NCBI GenBank assembly: GCA_022749905.1
Contig: JAKIWU010000068.1
Span: 1-7,467 of the forward strand
Length of the DNA stretch: 7,467 bases
Reading direction: 5' to 3'
From: Thermoplasmata archaeon
Lineage (GTDB): Archaea; Thermoplasmatota; Thermoplasmata; Lutacidiplasmatales; UBA184
Part shown: positions 1 through 6,133 of the stretch, in pieces
Numbering within the stretch: the first letter of the stretch is position 1
How the letters are laid out: each line of letters starts with the position of its first letter
The notes under the pieces: model-generated
Told to the model about the DNA's origin: nothing
What the model saw: only the letters and a program-made list of their open reading frames with translations
Databases searched by the model: none
Made by a program: the position numbers and the translations under genes

Positions 1-395
1 GCGAACTTGTAGCCGTAGTGGATGACGCCCGCGGCGCCTTCCTCCCGCAGCTTCCGGAAGGTGGCCCGCACCTTGAGGCCGATCTTCACGTCTTTCGCGT
101 CGACGTCCACGATCTGACCGGTGAGCTGCGGGCCCTCGCGGGTTCGCACAATGGCGAGAACGTAAGGCACCAGCATCTCGAAGCCCTCGGCTGGGTCGTG
201 GACCACGGTGAAGGTCACGACCTCACCTTCGCCGGAGAGTTGGAACGGCTCGAGGCGCCCGAGCGACGCCCGGTGCTTCTCGCAGGTCGGGCAGACCGAT
301 CGCGGCGGGAAGTAGACGGTGGAACAGATGGCGCAGCGCGAACCCCCGAGGTTGTACCGCGTCGGTGTTTCCCGCCAGAAGCGTGCGACCGACAT
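1..395 (-). CDS. DUF35 / Zn-ribbon OB-fold protein of the thiolase-HMG-CoA synthase complex (3' end cut by window)
   Basis: 131 codons are visible and the gene runs off the left edge. Four cysteines form a rubredoxin-like Zn ribbon (C21-x2-C24 and C35-x2-C38), preceded by the short N-terminal helix region (FWRETPTRYNL) typical of the family. An OB-fold follows from about residue 55. The last visible residues, HYGYKF, resemble the usual C-terminal YGYKF motif, so probably only a few residues are missing. In archaea such proteins bridge acetoacetyl-CoA thiolase and HMG-CoA synthase and help shuttle the CoA-bound intermediate between them. ATG at 395 is the only start: an in-frame TGA lies five codons upstream. 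The gene starts 7 nt after the thiolase stop, with AGGAG overlapping that stop as ribosome binding site. Family assignment is firm; the bridging role is by homology and gene order. Confidence 0.9.
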   Translation of the reverse strand, partial: MSVARFWRETPTRYNLGGSRCAICSTVYFPPRSVCPTCEKHRASLGRLEPFQLSGEGEVVTFTVVHDPAEGFEMLVPYVLAIVRTREGPQLTGQIVDVDAKDVKIGLKVRATFRKLREEGAAGVIHYGYKF

Positions 396-402
396 GGGGC
401 TC

Positions 403-1572
403 CTAGTTCACCCTCTCGAACAGGTGCACGACGCTCGTGGCCCCGGTCCCGCCGACATCCTGCGCGAGCCCGACCTCGGCGCCGGAGACCTGGCGTTCCC
501 CTGCTTCCCCACGGAGTTGGCGGACGAGCTCGACCGCTTGCGCGACCCCGACCGCGCCGAACGGGCGGCCCTGGGCCTTGAGGCCGCCGGACGGATTCAC
601 GAACAGCTTCCCCTTCCCGGAGAACTCTCCCGCCGCGAACGCGCGTCCGCTCGCTCCCTTCGCAACGAAGCCGAGGTCCTCGAGCGCCACGAGGGCGCTG
701 ATCGAGTAGGCGTCGTGGATCTCGGCGACCGTGACGTCGTGCCGCTCCTTGCGCGCCTGGACGAAGGCGCGACGGGCAGCGACCATCGTCGAGTCGAGGG
801 TCGTGAGCTCGCGGCGGTGCTGGAGCGCCATCGTGTCACAGGCGACCTGGCTCGCCGAGATCTTGATCGGCGTGTCGGTGAATTTGCGGGCGCGCTCGAG
901 CGGACCGAGCACGACCGCGGCCGCACCATCCGAGAGCGGAGCACAGTTGAAGACCCCGAGCGGCTCCGCGACGGGCGGCGCTTCGAGGACCGCCTCCAGG
1001 GAGAGACGGTTCCGGTAGTGGGCGTTCGGGTTCTTTGAGCCCATAGCGTGGGCGTGCACCGCGACCGACGCGAGCTCCTCCCGTGTCGTTCCGAAGTCGT
1101 GGGCATGACGGCGCGCGATCATGGCCCAGAGCGCGGGAAGCGTGGCGCCAAAGACGGCTTCCCACTCGTGGTCGGTCGTGCCGTCCGTCACGCGGTTCGC
1201 CTCCGTGTCGGAGACATCGGTGAGCTTCTCCGCGCCGCCGACGACGACGAAATCGTAGGCTCCACTCGCGACGGCGAGCCATCCCTGGTGGAGCGCGACG
1301 GCCCCGGAGGCGCCGCCCGCCTCGACCCGGACCGCGGCGAGGTGCCGGCCGGCGAGGCCGGAGTAGTCGAGGATGAGGGGCGCGATGTGCTCCTGGCTGA
1401 CGAGACTTCCGCTCGCCATGTTCCCGAGGAAGAGCGCGCCGAGGTCGGAGGAGGAGAGCTTCGCGTTGACGAGCGCCTCGAACCCCGCTTCGATCCCGAT
1501 CTCACGGAACGAGCGGTCCCAGAGCTCGCCGAACCGGGTCTGGCCTACGCCGAGGATCGCGACGTCGCGCAC
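403..1572 (-). CDS. Thiolase-fold protein (acetyl-CoA C-acetyltransferase family, archaeal/SCP2-like) lacking catalytic residues
   Basis: 389 residues, full length for the family. It begins VRDVAILGVGQTRFGE, like archaeal acetoacetyl-CoA thiolases, which condense two acetyl-CoA for the mevalonate pathway. Family landmarks are present: GNMASG and QEHIAPLI (50-68), NCAPLSDGAAA (209-219), HDAYS (286-290), NPSGGLKAQG (326-335) and VGGTGAT (373-379). The active site is unusual. The nucleophilic Cys of the usual EA-x-CASG motif is Gly87 (EAGGASG), the His of the GHP motif is Arg336 (GRPFG), and the usual HN before VGG is Gln371-Asp372. The fold is otherwise intact, with no frameshift. The start is GTG at 1572, whose G is the last base of the HMG-CoA synthase TAG (1-nt overlap, translational coupling). 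The frame stays open upstream into the synthase gene, but that extension has no thiolase features. It may be a structural partner, an aldolase-like enzyme, or a thiolase using other chemistry. Confidence 0.9.
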   Translation of the reverse strand: MRDVAILGVGQTRFGELWDRSFREIGIEAGFEALVNAKLSSSDLGALFLGNMASGSLVSQEHIAPLILDYSGLAGRHLAAVRVEAGGASGAVALHQGWLAVASGAYDFVVVGGAEKLTDVSDTEANRVTDGTTDHEWEAVFGATLPALWAMIARRHAHDFGTTREELASVAVHAHAMGSKNPNAHYRNRLSLEAVLEAPPVAEPLGVFNCAPLSDGAAAVVLGPLERARKFTDTPIKISASQVACDTMALQHRRELTTLDSTMVAARRAFVQARKERHDVTVAEIHDAYSISALVALEDLGFVAKGASGRAFAAGEFSGKGKLFVNPSGGLKAQGRPFGAVGVAQAVELVRQLRGEAGERQVSGAEVGLAQDVGGTGATSVVHLFERVN

Positions 1573-2627
1573 TACGAGTCTCCCATGTGGATCTTGCCTC
1601 GGAACTTCGCGTACACCGCGTACGGCAGCTCGACCCCGTTGCGCAGGTAGCTTTCGACGGCCGTGCCGTACGAGCGATCGTAGTGGGCGATCTCCTCGGT
1701 CGTCTGGAGGTCGAACGCGTCCGAACCCGCACCGCTGCCGTACCCAACCACGAGGATGCGGTCTGCGGGCCGTGCGGTATCGAGGACGTTCGCGAGCCCA
1801 AGGAGCGCCGCGGCGGAGTACGTGTTCCCGATGTAGGGCGTCACGAGCCCGCGCTTCATCTGCTCCTCGTTGAAGCCGAGCTGGCGACCGACGCGCGGAG
1901 GGAACTTGCCGTTCGGTTGGTGGAAGACGACGTGCGCGTAGTCCTTCGGGGTCGTTCCGGCGCGCTCCATGATCCGGCGGGCGCACTCCGTCACGTGGCG
2001 GAAGAAGGCGGGCTCCCCGGTGAACCTGCCCCCGTGGCTCGGGTAGCGTTGCCCCTCCCGCCGCCAGAAATCCGGCGTGTCCGTCGTGTACGAGAGCGTA
2101 TGGAGAACGCGCGCGATCACGCGCTCCCGTCCGATGACGAGCGCGGCCCCGCCCGCGCTCGCCGAATACTCGAGCGCATCGCCGGGCGCCCCCTGACTCG
2201 TGTCGGAGCCGATCGCGACCCCGTAGCGGACCATGCCGGCGCCGACGAGGCCGAGGCAGGTCTGGATGGCGGCGGTACCCGCCTTGCAGGCGAATTCGAA
2301 GTCGGCAGCTGTGAGGTTCGGGGTCGCGCCGACCGCTTGGGCCACGACGGTTGCGGAGGGTTTGACCGCGTACGGATGGGACTCGCTCCCGATGTAGAGG
2401 GCCCCGATCTCCTGCGGGTCGATCCTCCCTCGGATGAGGGCGGTCCGGAGCGCCTCGGTGCTGATGGTGATGGTGTCCTCGTCCGGGGCGGGGACGCTCT
2501 TGCGCACGATGTTGAGCCCCTGGCCCATCGCAGCGCCGTCGGTGCCCCAGACTTTCCCGATCTCCTCGGGCGTGATCCGGTAGCGCGGGACGTAGGCACC
2601 GTAACTCACGATTCCGGCCGGTTCCAT
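1572..2627 (-). CDS. Hydroxymethylglutaryl-CoA synthase, archaeal type
   Basis: 351 residues, the usual archaeal length. The enzyme condenses acetyl-CoA with acetoacetyl-CoA to HMG-CoA, the committed substrate for mevalonate and archaeal isoprenoid lipids. The N-terminus (GIVSYGAYVPRYRI) is diagnostic. All three catalytic residues are present: Glu82 in GSESHPYAVKP, Cys114 in EFACKAGTAA (acyl-enzyme nucleophile) and His236 in VVFHQPNGKFP. The conserved PYIGNTYSA motif is at 264-272 and the glycine-rich VGYGSGAGSD at 294-303. The ATG at 2627 lies 26 nt after the regulator gene's stop, with GGAGG 10 nt upstream. Its stop overlaps the thiolase start by one base. Together with the downstream thiolase and DUF35 genes it forms the known archaeal complex. 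Its intact active site contrasts with the degenerate thiolase next door. Confidence 0.96.
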   Translation of the reverse strand: MEPAGIVSYGAYVPRYRITPEEIGKVWGTDGAAMGQGLNIVRKSVPAPDEDTITISTEALRTALIRGRIDPQEIGALYIGSESHPYAVKPSATVVAQAVGATPNLTAADFEFACKAGTAAIQTCLGLVGAGMVRYGVAIGSDTSQGAPGDALEYSASAGGAALVIGRERVIARVLHTLSYTTDTPDFWRREGQRYPSHGGRFTGEPAFFRHVTECARRIMERAGTTPKDYAHVVFHQPNGKFPPRVGRQLGFNEEQMKRGLVTPYIGNTYSAAALLGLANVLDTARPADRILVVGYGSGAGSDAFDLQTTEEIAHYDRSYGTAVESYLRNGVELPYAVYAKFRGKIHMGDS

Positions 2628-2637
2628 CGTTCGCTAG

Positions 2638-2653
2638 CCTCCCCGAGTGGGGA
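2638..2653 (-). promoter_or_regulatory. Shine-Dalgarno of HMG-CoA synthase, overlapped by a small hairpin
   Basis: On the minus strand GGAGG (2642-2638) lies 10 nt before the ATG at 2627. It overlaps the 3' arm of a 5-bp perfect stem (TCCCC/GGGGA, 2653-2649 with 2644-2640, loop ACTC) that starts right after the regulator's TAA. The stem would cover the first three SD bases, so translation of the synthase could depend on ribosomes finishing the upstream gene. The pairing is seen in the sequence; the regulatory effect is inference, and short GC stems arise by chance in such DNA. Confidence 0.4.
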
Positions 2654-3331
2654 TTAGAGTTCCTCGAGGGCCTTCAGCACCGCGGTCGCGCCGAGGGAGG
2701 TGACGAGGAGGGGGATGTTCTCAATCTCGGAGAGCCGGATCGCGAGCGCGTCGACCCGTCCGGGGTTCGAGAACACCACGGCAGCTGGTTTCAAGGGGTG
2801 CGCTCGGATCGCGACCATCGGGGATCGACCGTACTTCACGTTCGAGAAGATGAGCGCCCGCTGCGAGGTCCAGCCGTACACCTCGACGAACCGCGAGGCG
2901 TCGATCGAGAGGATCGCGCGGGGGGCATCGAGCAAGGTGAACCCGTGCAGGTCGCGGTGGAGGTCGACCCGGCTCACCGCGCGGGCCGAGAGCCGTTCGG
3001 CGAGCGTGGCGAGTGGGATCGAGATCGCGAACTCGCGAATCCCGAGGATCCCGTCGGCGAGCGGGCTCGTGCCGATCCGCAGGCCCGCGCGGCCGCCGTG
3101 CTTCTCGTCGAGCGCGAACAGCCCATCGACGTACTTGCGAATGAAGGCGGCGCCGGGGCTCGGGCGGCGCTCGGCCTCGTAGTCGCTCACCACGGAAGGG
3201 ACGGTCTCGAGGGTTTTCGCGAGGTCGCGCTGCGACACGGAAAAGTCCTCCCGCCACTTCCGCAACGTCCGGCCGGGATGGGCGGAGAGGACGACCTCGC
3301 CGGCGATCTTTTCCCGTAGGGTCACGTCCAC
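2654..3331 (-). CDS. HTH (Cro/CI-type) transcriptional regulator, COG1709-like, heading the mevalonate-complex operon
   Basis: 225 residues. An N-terminal helix-turn-helix of Xre/Cro type spans about 18-58 (LRKWREDFSVSQRDLAKTLETV, then SVVSDYEAERR), followed by a linker helix (IRKYVDGLFALDEK). The C-terminal domain of about 130 residues resembles the archaeal COG1709 predicted regulators. A gene of this kind commonly sits beside HMG-CoA synthase in archaea, so it may control the operon in response to lipid-precursor demand; this is inference, and no ligand site is recognised. The start is taken as GTG at 3331 because a good TATA box is centred about 25 nt upstream, which puts the transcript start at the start codon (leaderless mRNA). 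A second in-frame GTG lies two codons later. HMG-CoA synthase follows after 26 nt, consistent with co-transcription and autoregulation. Confidence 0.82.
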   Translation of the reverse strand: MDVTLREKIAGEVVLSAHPGRTLRKWREDFSVSQRDLAKTLETVPSVVSDYEAERRPSPGAAFIRKYVDGLFALDEKHGGRAGLRIGTSPLADGILGIREFAISIPLATLAERLSARAVSRVDLHRDLHGFTLLDAPRAILSIDASRFVEVYGWTSQRALIFSNVKYGRSPMVAIRAHPLKPAAVVFSNPGRVDALAIRLSEIENIPLLVTSLGATAVLKALEEL

Positions 3332-3342
3332 GTCGCTTCGAG

Positions 3343-3360
3343 GAAAGTTTCGGTATAAAT
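3343..3360 (-). promoter_or_regulatory. TATA-box promoter of the HTH/HMG-CoA synthase operon, with a short palindrome beside it
   Basis: The minus strand reads ATTTATACC (3360-3352), a clear archaeal box A in otherwise GC-rich DNA. Its centre is about 25 nt from the GTG at 3331, the spacing expected for a leaderless transcript. Between the box and the start lies GAAACTTTC (3351-3343), a perfect 4-bp inverted repeat around one base. A repressor bound there could block transcription, so it is a candidate operator for the operon's own HTH protein. The operator idea is speculative. Confidence 0.65.
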
Positions 3361-3435
3361 CGGTGTCCCTGCATGACGTTCGGGGGGTTCGACAACGGAC
3401 GATGAAGGAGGCCCGTCCCTCCCCGCGACGAGGAG

Positions 3436-3541
3436 TGGACCGGGCGAGAGGTTCCGGGTGGAAGGGCGAGCCTCCGACCCCTTTGAACTCGCGGCCTCTA
3501 CCTTGCCAAGGTAGCGATCTTCCGGGCTGATCTACCGGCCC
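3436..3541 (-). tRNA. tRNA-Ala (anticodon GGC) with a 32-nt T-loop intron
   Basis: Found by folding the minus strand. The acceptor stem is GGGCCGG (3541-3535) with CCGGTCC (3443-3437), including G3-U70, the alanine identity pair, and A73 at 3436. The D stem is GATC/GATC, with G18G19 in the loop AGCCCGGAA. The anticodon stem is CTACC/GGTAG and the loop TTGGCAA gives anticodon GGC. The variable loop is AGGCC (G15-C48 Levitt pair) and the T stem GCGAG/CTCGC. The T-loop is split: TTCAAA, then 32 intron bases, then T. Joined, it gives TTCAAAT and a normal 74-nt tRNA. No CCA is encoded. Every stem is fully paired apart from the diagnostic G-U, so identity is secure. A TATA-like CTTATC lies about 30 nt upstream. 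No clear T-rich terminator follows. Confidence 0.95.
3450..3481 (-). other. Non-canonical tRNA intron (between tRNA positions 59 and 60)
   Basis: 32 nt starting GGGGT and ending GGAACC on the minus strand. The exon-intron fold is a relaxed bulge-helix-bulge. The T stem (GCGAG/CTCGC) is the outer helix, CCT the 3' bulge, TTCA/GGAA the central 4-bp helix (three pairs plus one A-G mismatch), AAG the 5' bulge and GGGT/ACCC the inner helix. Cutting after the second base of each bulge (AA|G and CC|T) gives exactly the consensus 7-base T-loop. The intron also has an internal hairpin (GGAGG with CTTCC, loop CTCGCC). A second CTCGC inside it could mispair with the T stem, but the sequence after that copy does not fit the acceptor stem. 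Confidence 0.88.
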
Positions 3542-3565
3542 ACCGAGCGAACGACGCCGCGGCGG

Positions 3566-3573
3566 AGATAAGA
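3566..3573 (-). promoter_or_regulatory. Candidate TATA-like box of the tRNA-Ala gene
   Basis: The minus strand reads TCTTATCT (3573-3566), an A/T-rich island in GC-rich DNA about 26-32 nt before the tRNA 5' end, where an archaeal box A is expected. The same core CTTATC occurs at matching distance before the plus-strand gene at 6134. The rest of the 100 bp between the surface-protein stop (3642) and the tRNA shows nothing recognisable. Confidence 0.4.
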
Positions 3574-3641
3574 CGGTTGCCCGGTCGAGGGGGCCGCGGA
3601 CGGCGAGGCAACGCGCTGGACGGGTTCGGGCCCCCTCGAGC

Positions 3642-6068
3642 CTACCCGGAGGGGGGGCGCTCGGAAGGGGCGGGGGGGCTTCGCCGCCGGAACCGGAGGG
3701 CGAAGAGGATCGCCGCCAACGCGAGGGCTCCCGTCATCGCCCCGAGGATCCCATACCCTTCGAGCGCCGGCAGGCCCAGAACCGACTGCTGGACGACGAA
3801 GGTCGTCGAGGTGCTCGCGTTGCCTCCAAGGTCGTCCTGAACGCTCACACGCACGAGATAGGAACCGGGGTTCGAGGACGTGCAGGCAAGGTAGACCGAG
3901 TCGACGCTCGCGCAGTCGGATGGCTGGCCCGACCAGGAGATCGAGTAGCGCCCTGAGCCTCCCGAGGCGTTCGCGAGAAATGTGATCGGCGCGCCGGCGA
4001 GGGCCGAGGACGACGAGCCGGCGAGATGGACCACGAGAGCGGGATACACCGTGACGAGAGCCGTCGTGCTTTCCGCATCGAAGCCATTGGAGTCCTTTGC
4101 GTGGGCGTTCACGGAGTAGAGTCCCGCGATGGTGGGGACACATCGCAGGCTGGTCGATGTGCCGGACGCGCAGGTTCCTGGGATTCCGATCCAGGTGATC
4201 GCATACACCCCGGTGCCACCGCCGAGCGTCGCGGTGAACGTCACCGACGATCCGATATCGAGGTCCGAAGGGGACGCAGCGAGGGCCACGGTGGGGTCCG
4301 AGAGGACCGTCGTGTTGACGGGGGTCGAGCTCACGTGCGCGCCATTTCGGTCCTGGACCTGGACGGAGACCGTGAGGCGGCCGGCTCCGTAGGGGATGCA
4401 GGTGAACGTCGCCCCCACGGACGTGCAGCTGGCGAGCGCGCTCGCAGACCAGAGGTACGAGGTCCCCCCGCTCCCACCGAGCACGGAAGCGGAGAAGGAG
4501 ACGGTCTGCCCGATATCCATCGAGGAGGTCGAGGCAGCAGTTCGGACGCTCATCTCCGAGGAGACGTTCAGGATCGCTACGGTAGAATTGGCGCGGAACC
4601 CATAGGAGTCCGTCAGGGAAACCGAGATCGCGAACTGGCCGGTGCTCCCCGGGGTGCAGCCCAACTGGTAGGGAGCCGGCACGCAACCGACCGGGAGTCC
4701 GATCCAGGAAAACGCGATCGCGCCGAATCCCCCCGTGGGTTGCTCCTGGATGGTGACCGATTCGTTGACATCGACCGCCGGAGGGGAGAACGTCGGGAGG
4801 GCGGCGGCGAGGCGGGCCACGACGAGGACCAGGAGTTCCGCCCGCGCGTAGACCCCGCCGGCCTCGATCGCGGTGAGTTCGATCGGATACGATCCGGGCG
4901 GCGTCGCCGCCGTCACTCGTAGGGTGAAGGTGGAGGTGTAGGGGGAGGAGCCCGAGGTCTTCGAAAGCGAATAGCTCGCATTCGGGATCGTGGGCGACGC
5001 GGAAAGCGCGACCGTGGTCGCTGAGACGAAGGCACCGACGGAAACCGTGGTGGTGTAGTTCGACCGCCCGGCCCCGTACTCCGCCCCGAGGACCCCGGCA
5101 CTCGAGACCGAGAACGGTTCGTTCTCGATCGTCACCGCCGCGCCGGCGACCGACTGGGAGATTGGGGCCGGAGCGCTCGAGTTCCAGGGGGACCAGGATG
5201 CCATAGGGCGTCCATCTGCCGTGCTGTTCGTGAAGTAGAAGGCGTACGGAGGCACCGGTGCGATCGTCTGGTACACCTCCTCGTAGGCGGTGAAGTCGGT
5301 GAAGCCCGAACCACCGCAACTGTAGAGGTTCGACAGCACGAAGTGCGTGAGGCCGGTAGGGGCCGAGGTCGACCAGATCGGAGAACCGCTCGGATCGGTC
5401 GCCCGGAACACGACGGAACCGGACGCGGCGATCATGTCGAAACGGTACGTCGTTCCCGGCGAGAGATTGCGGGCGTCCGTCTGGAACGAATAGTTTCCCG
5501 CGCACGGGGTCGTGGTCGAGTAGGTGAGGCCCCAGACCCCGTTCCCGCTGGTGAACCCGACTTGGTCGTAGGAGCCAGCGTCGTCCCAAACGGAGAGGAG
5601 GACGTAGTAGAAGTCGGAGGAATCCGGGGCGTCCCTCGGCACCGTGATGCTGACCGAGAGGCTCGTCGCGGTCGCGTTGGTCCCCGCGTACAGCCCGCCC
5701 GCGTAGTAGTGTCCCGTGAAGGCGGGTCCGCTCCGGGACACGGGCAAGGAGTGCTGAGGTAGGAGCGGGAGAGCTGCACCGTCCGAGGCGGGAAGGCCCT
5801 CGGCGTCGGAGGTGAACGCGCGCGCGTGGGACCCGGTTGTCGGAGCGCCGGGGTCGATCGCGGGCGAACGAGCCACGGAGAAACCAGGGCTTCCGGCGAG
5901 CAGGACGACGAGCACGATCCCAGCGGTCCAGAGGAGCGGCGCAGCTCTTCCCGACCGGTGGAACGACGGAGCGACCGTAGGACACCTCTCCCATCTACGA
6001 GTGGCGCGCCCGCCAAAACCTTGCTGGGGAGAGGGCGTGAGCCACGGGCGAATCGGTCGAAGGAGCAC
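3642..6068 (-). CDS. Large exported, membrane-anchored surface protein with PKD/Ig-like repeats
   Basis: 808 residues. An Arg-rich N-terminal segment (1-42) precedes a hydrophobic stretch (about 43-66, PLLWTAGIVLVVLLAG) that is a signal peptide or anchor. A beta-rich domain follows at about 115-280 (YYAGGLYAG, LLSVWDDAGSYDQVGF; C189, C251), then an Ig-like stretch at about 310-420 and four PKD-like repeats (425-760). The C-terminus has a transmembrane helix (about 771-791) and a basic RFRRR tail, so most of the protein faces outside. I count 13 N-glycosylation sequons and almost no Lys. The ten exported cysteines could all pair. The start is GTG at 6068: an in-frame TAA lies upstream and the next in-frame start is inside the hydrophobic stretch. 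Function is unknown; adhesion or cell-envelope structure is likely. A same-strand alternative frame is also open over most of this gene, but only this frame gives signal, repeats and anchor. Confidence 0.85.
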   Translation of the reverse strand: MLLRPIRPWLTPSPQQGFGGRATRRWERCPTVAPSFHRSGRAAPLLWTAGIVLVVLLAGSPGFSVARSPAIDPGAPTTGSHARAFTSDAEGLPASDGAALPLLPQHSLPVSRSGPAFTGHYYAGGLYAGTNATATSLSVSITVPRDAPDSSDFYYVLLSVWDDAGSYDQVGFTSGNGVWGLTYSTTTPCAGNYSFQTDARNLSPGTTYRFDMIAASGSVVFRATDPSGSPIWSTSAPTGLTHFVLSNLYSCGGSGFTDFTAYEEVYQTIAPVPPYAFYFTNSTADGRPMASWSPWNSSAPAPISQSVAGAAVTIENEPFSVSSAGVLGAEYGAGRSNYTTTVSVGAFVSATTVALSASPTIPNASYSLSKTSGSSPYTSTFTLRVTAATPPGSYPIELTAIEAGGVYARAELLVLVVARLAAALPTFSPPAVDVNESVTIQEQPTGGFGAIAFSWIGLPVGCVPAPYQLGCTPGSTGQFAISVSLTDSYGFRANSTVAILNVSSEMSVRTAASTSSMDIGQTVSFSASVLGGSGGTSYLWSASALASCTSVGATFTCIPYGAGRLTVSVQVQDRNGAHVSSTPVNTTVLSDPTVALAASPSDLDIGSSVTFTATLGGGTGVYAITWIGIPGTCASGTSTSLRCVPTIAGLYSVNAHAKDSNGFDAESTTALVTVYPALVVHLAGSSSSALAGAPITFLANASGGSGRYSISWSGQPSDCASVDSVYLACTSSNPGSYLVRVSVQDDLGGNASTSTTFVVQQSVLGLPALEGYGILGAMTGALALAAILFALRFRRRSPPAPSERPPSG
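3789..4796 (-). repeat. Four tandem PKD-like protein repeats, each with a Cys pair
   Basis: Protein-level repeats of about 80-85 residues at 425-503, 505-588, 591-674 and 677-760 of the surface protein. Shared plan: an acidic-GxxVTF-type strand (DIGQTVSF, DIGSSVTF), a GG-x-G turn, a W strand (FSWIGLP, YLWSASA, ITWIGIP, ISWSGQP), Cys, 8-9 residues, Cys, then a G-x-Y/L-x-V strand and a D-x-x-G turn. Cys pairs are 462/471, 548/557, 633/643 and 719/729. No long identical DNA repeats are evident, so the units are old duplications. Confidence 0.8.
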
Positions 6069-6097
6069 GCGCGGAACGGGCTCCGCCGTCGACCGGC

Positions 6098-6110
6098 CAA
6101 ACCCTTATCC
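6098..6110 (+). promoter_or_regulatory. Candidate TATA box of the plus-strand 6134 operon in a 65-bp divergent intergenic region
   Basis: CCTTATCC (6103-6110) is the only A/T-rich patch between the divergent genes. It lies 24-31 nt before the ATG at 6134, the spacing for a leaderless archaeal transcript, and no Shine-Dalgarno sequence precedes that ATG. Read on the minus strand the same patch (GGATAAGGGTTTGG) is 30-42 nt before the GTG at 6068, so it may serve both directions. Confidence 0.45.
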
Positions 6111-6133
6111 ACCAGCGGACGCTCGGCGCGATA

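Noticed and set aside
1573..1986. N-terminal extension of the thiolase frame upstream of GTG 1572.
   Set aside because: The 138 extra codons lie wholly inside the synthase gene, look like an out-of-frame translation, and thiolase homology begins exactly at the GTG.
1587..2657. A 356-codon plus-strand frame antisense to HMG-CoA synthase.
   Set aside because: The minus-strand protein has all catalytic motifs of a known family, while the antisense product is low-complexity Arg/Asp/Gly/Val and matches nothing.
3407..3422. GGAGG/CCTCC stem downstream of the tRNA, as a possible terminator.
   Set aside because: Only 5 bp, with no T-run after it on the minus strand; short GC stems are expected by chance here.
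3461..3470. Alternative closure of the tRNA T stem using the CTCGC inside the intron (17-nt T-loop).
   Set aside because: The bases after that copy (CCTTCCA) cannot pair with the acceptor strand, whereas those after the second copy pair completely and create G3-U70.
3532..5994. An 820-codon open frame on the minus strand overlapping the surface-protein gene in another phase.
   Set aside because: Its translation is Arg/Pro/Gly/His-rich with no domains, signal or anchor, and it runs into the tRNA gene. It is a by-product of few stop codons in GC-rich DNA; the overlapping frame has clear repeats and membrane segments.
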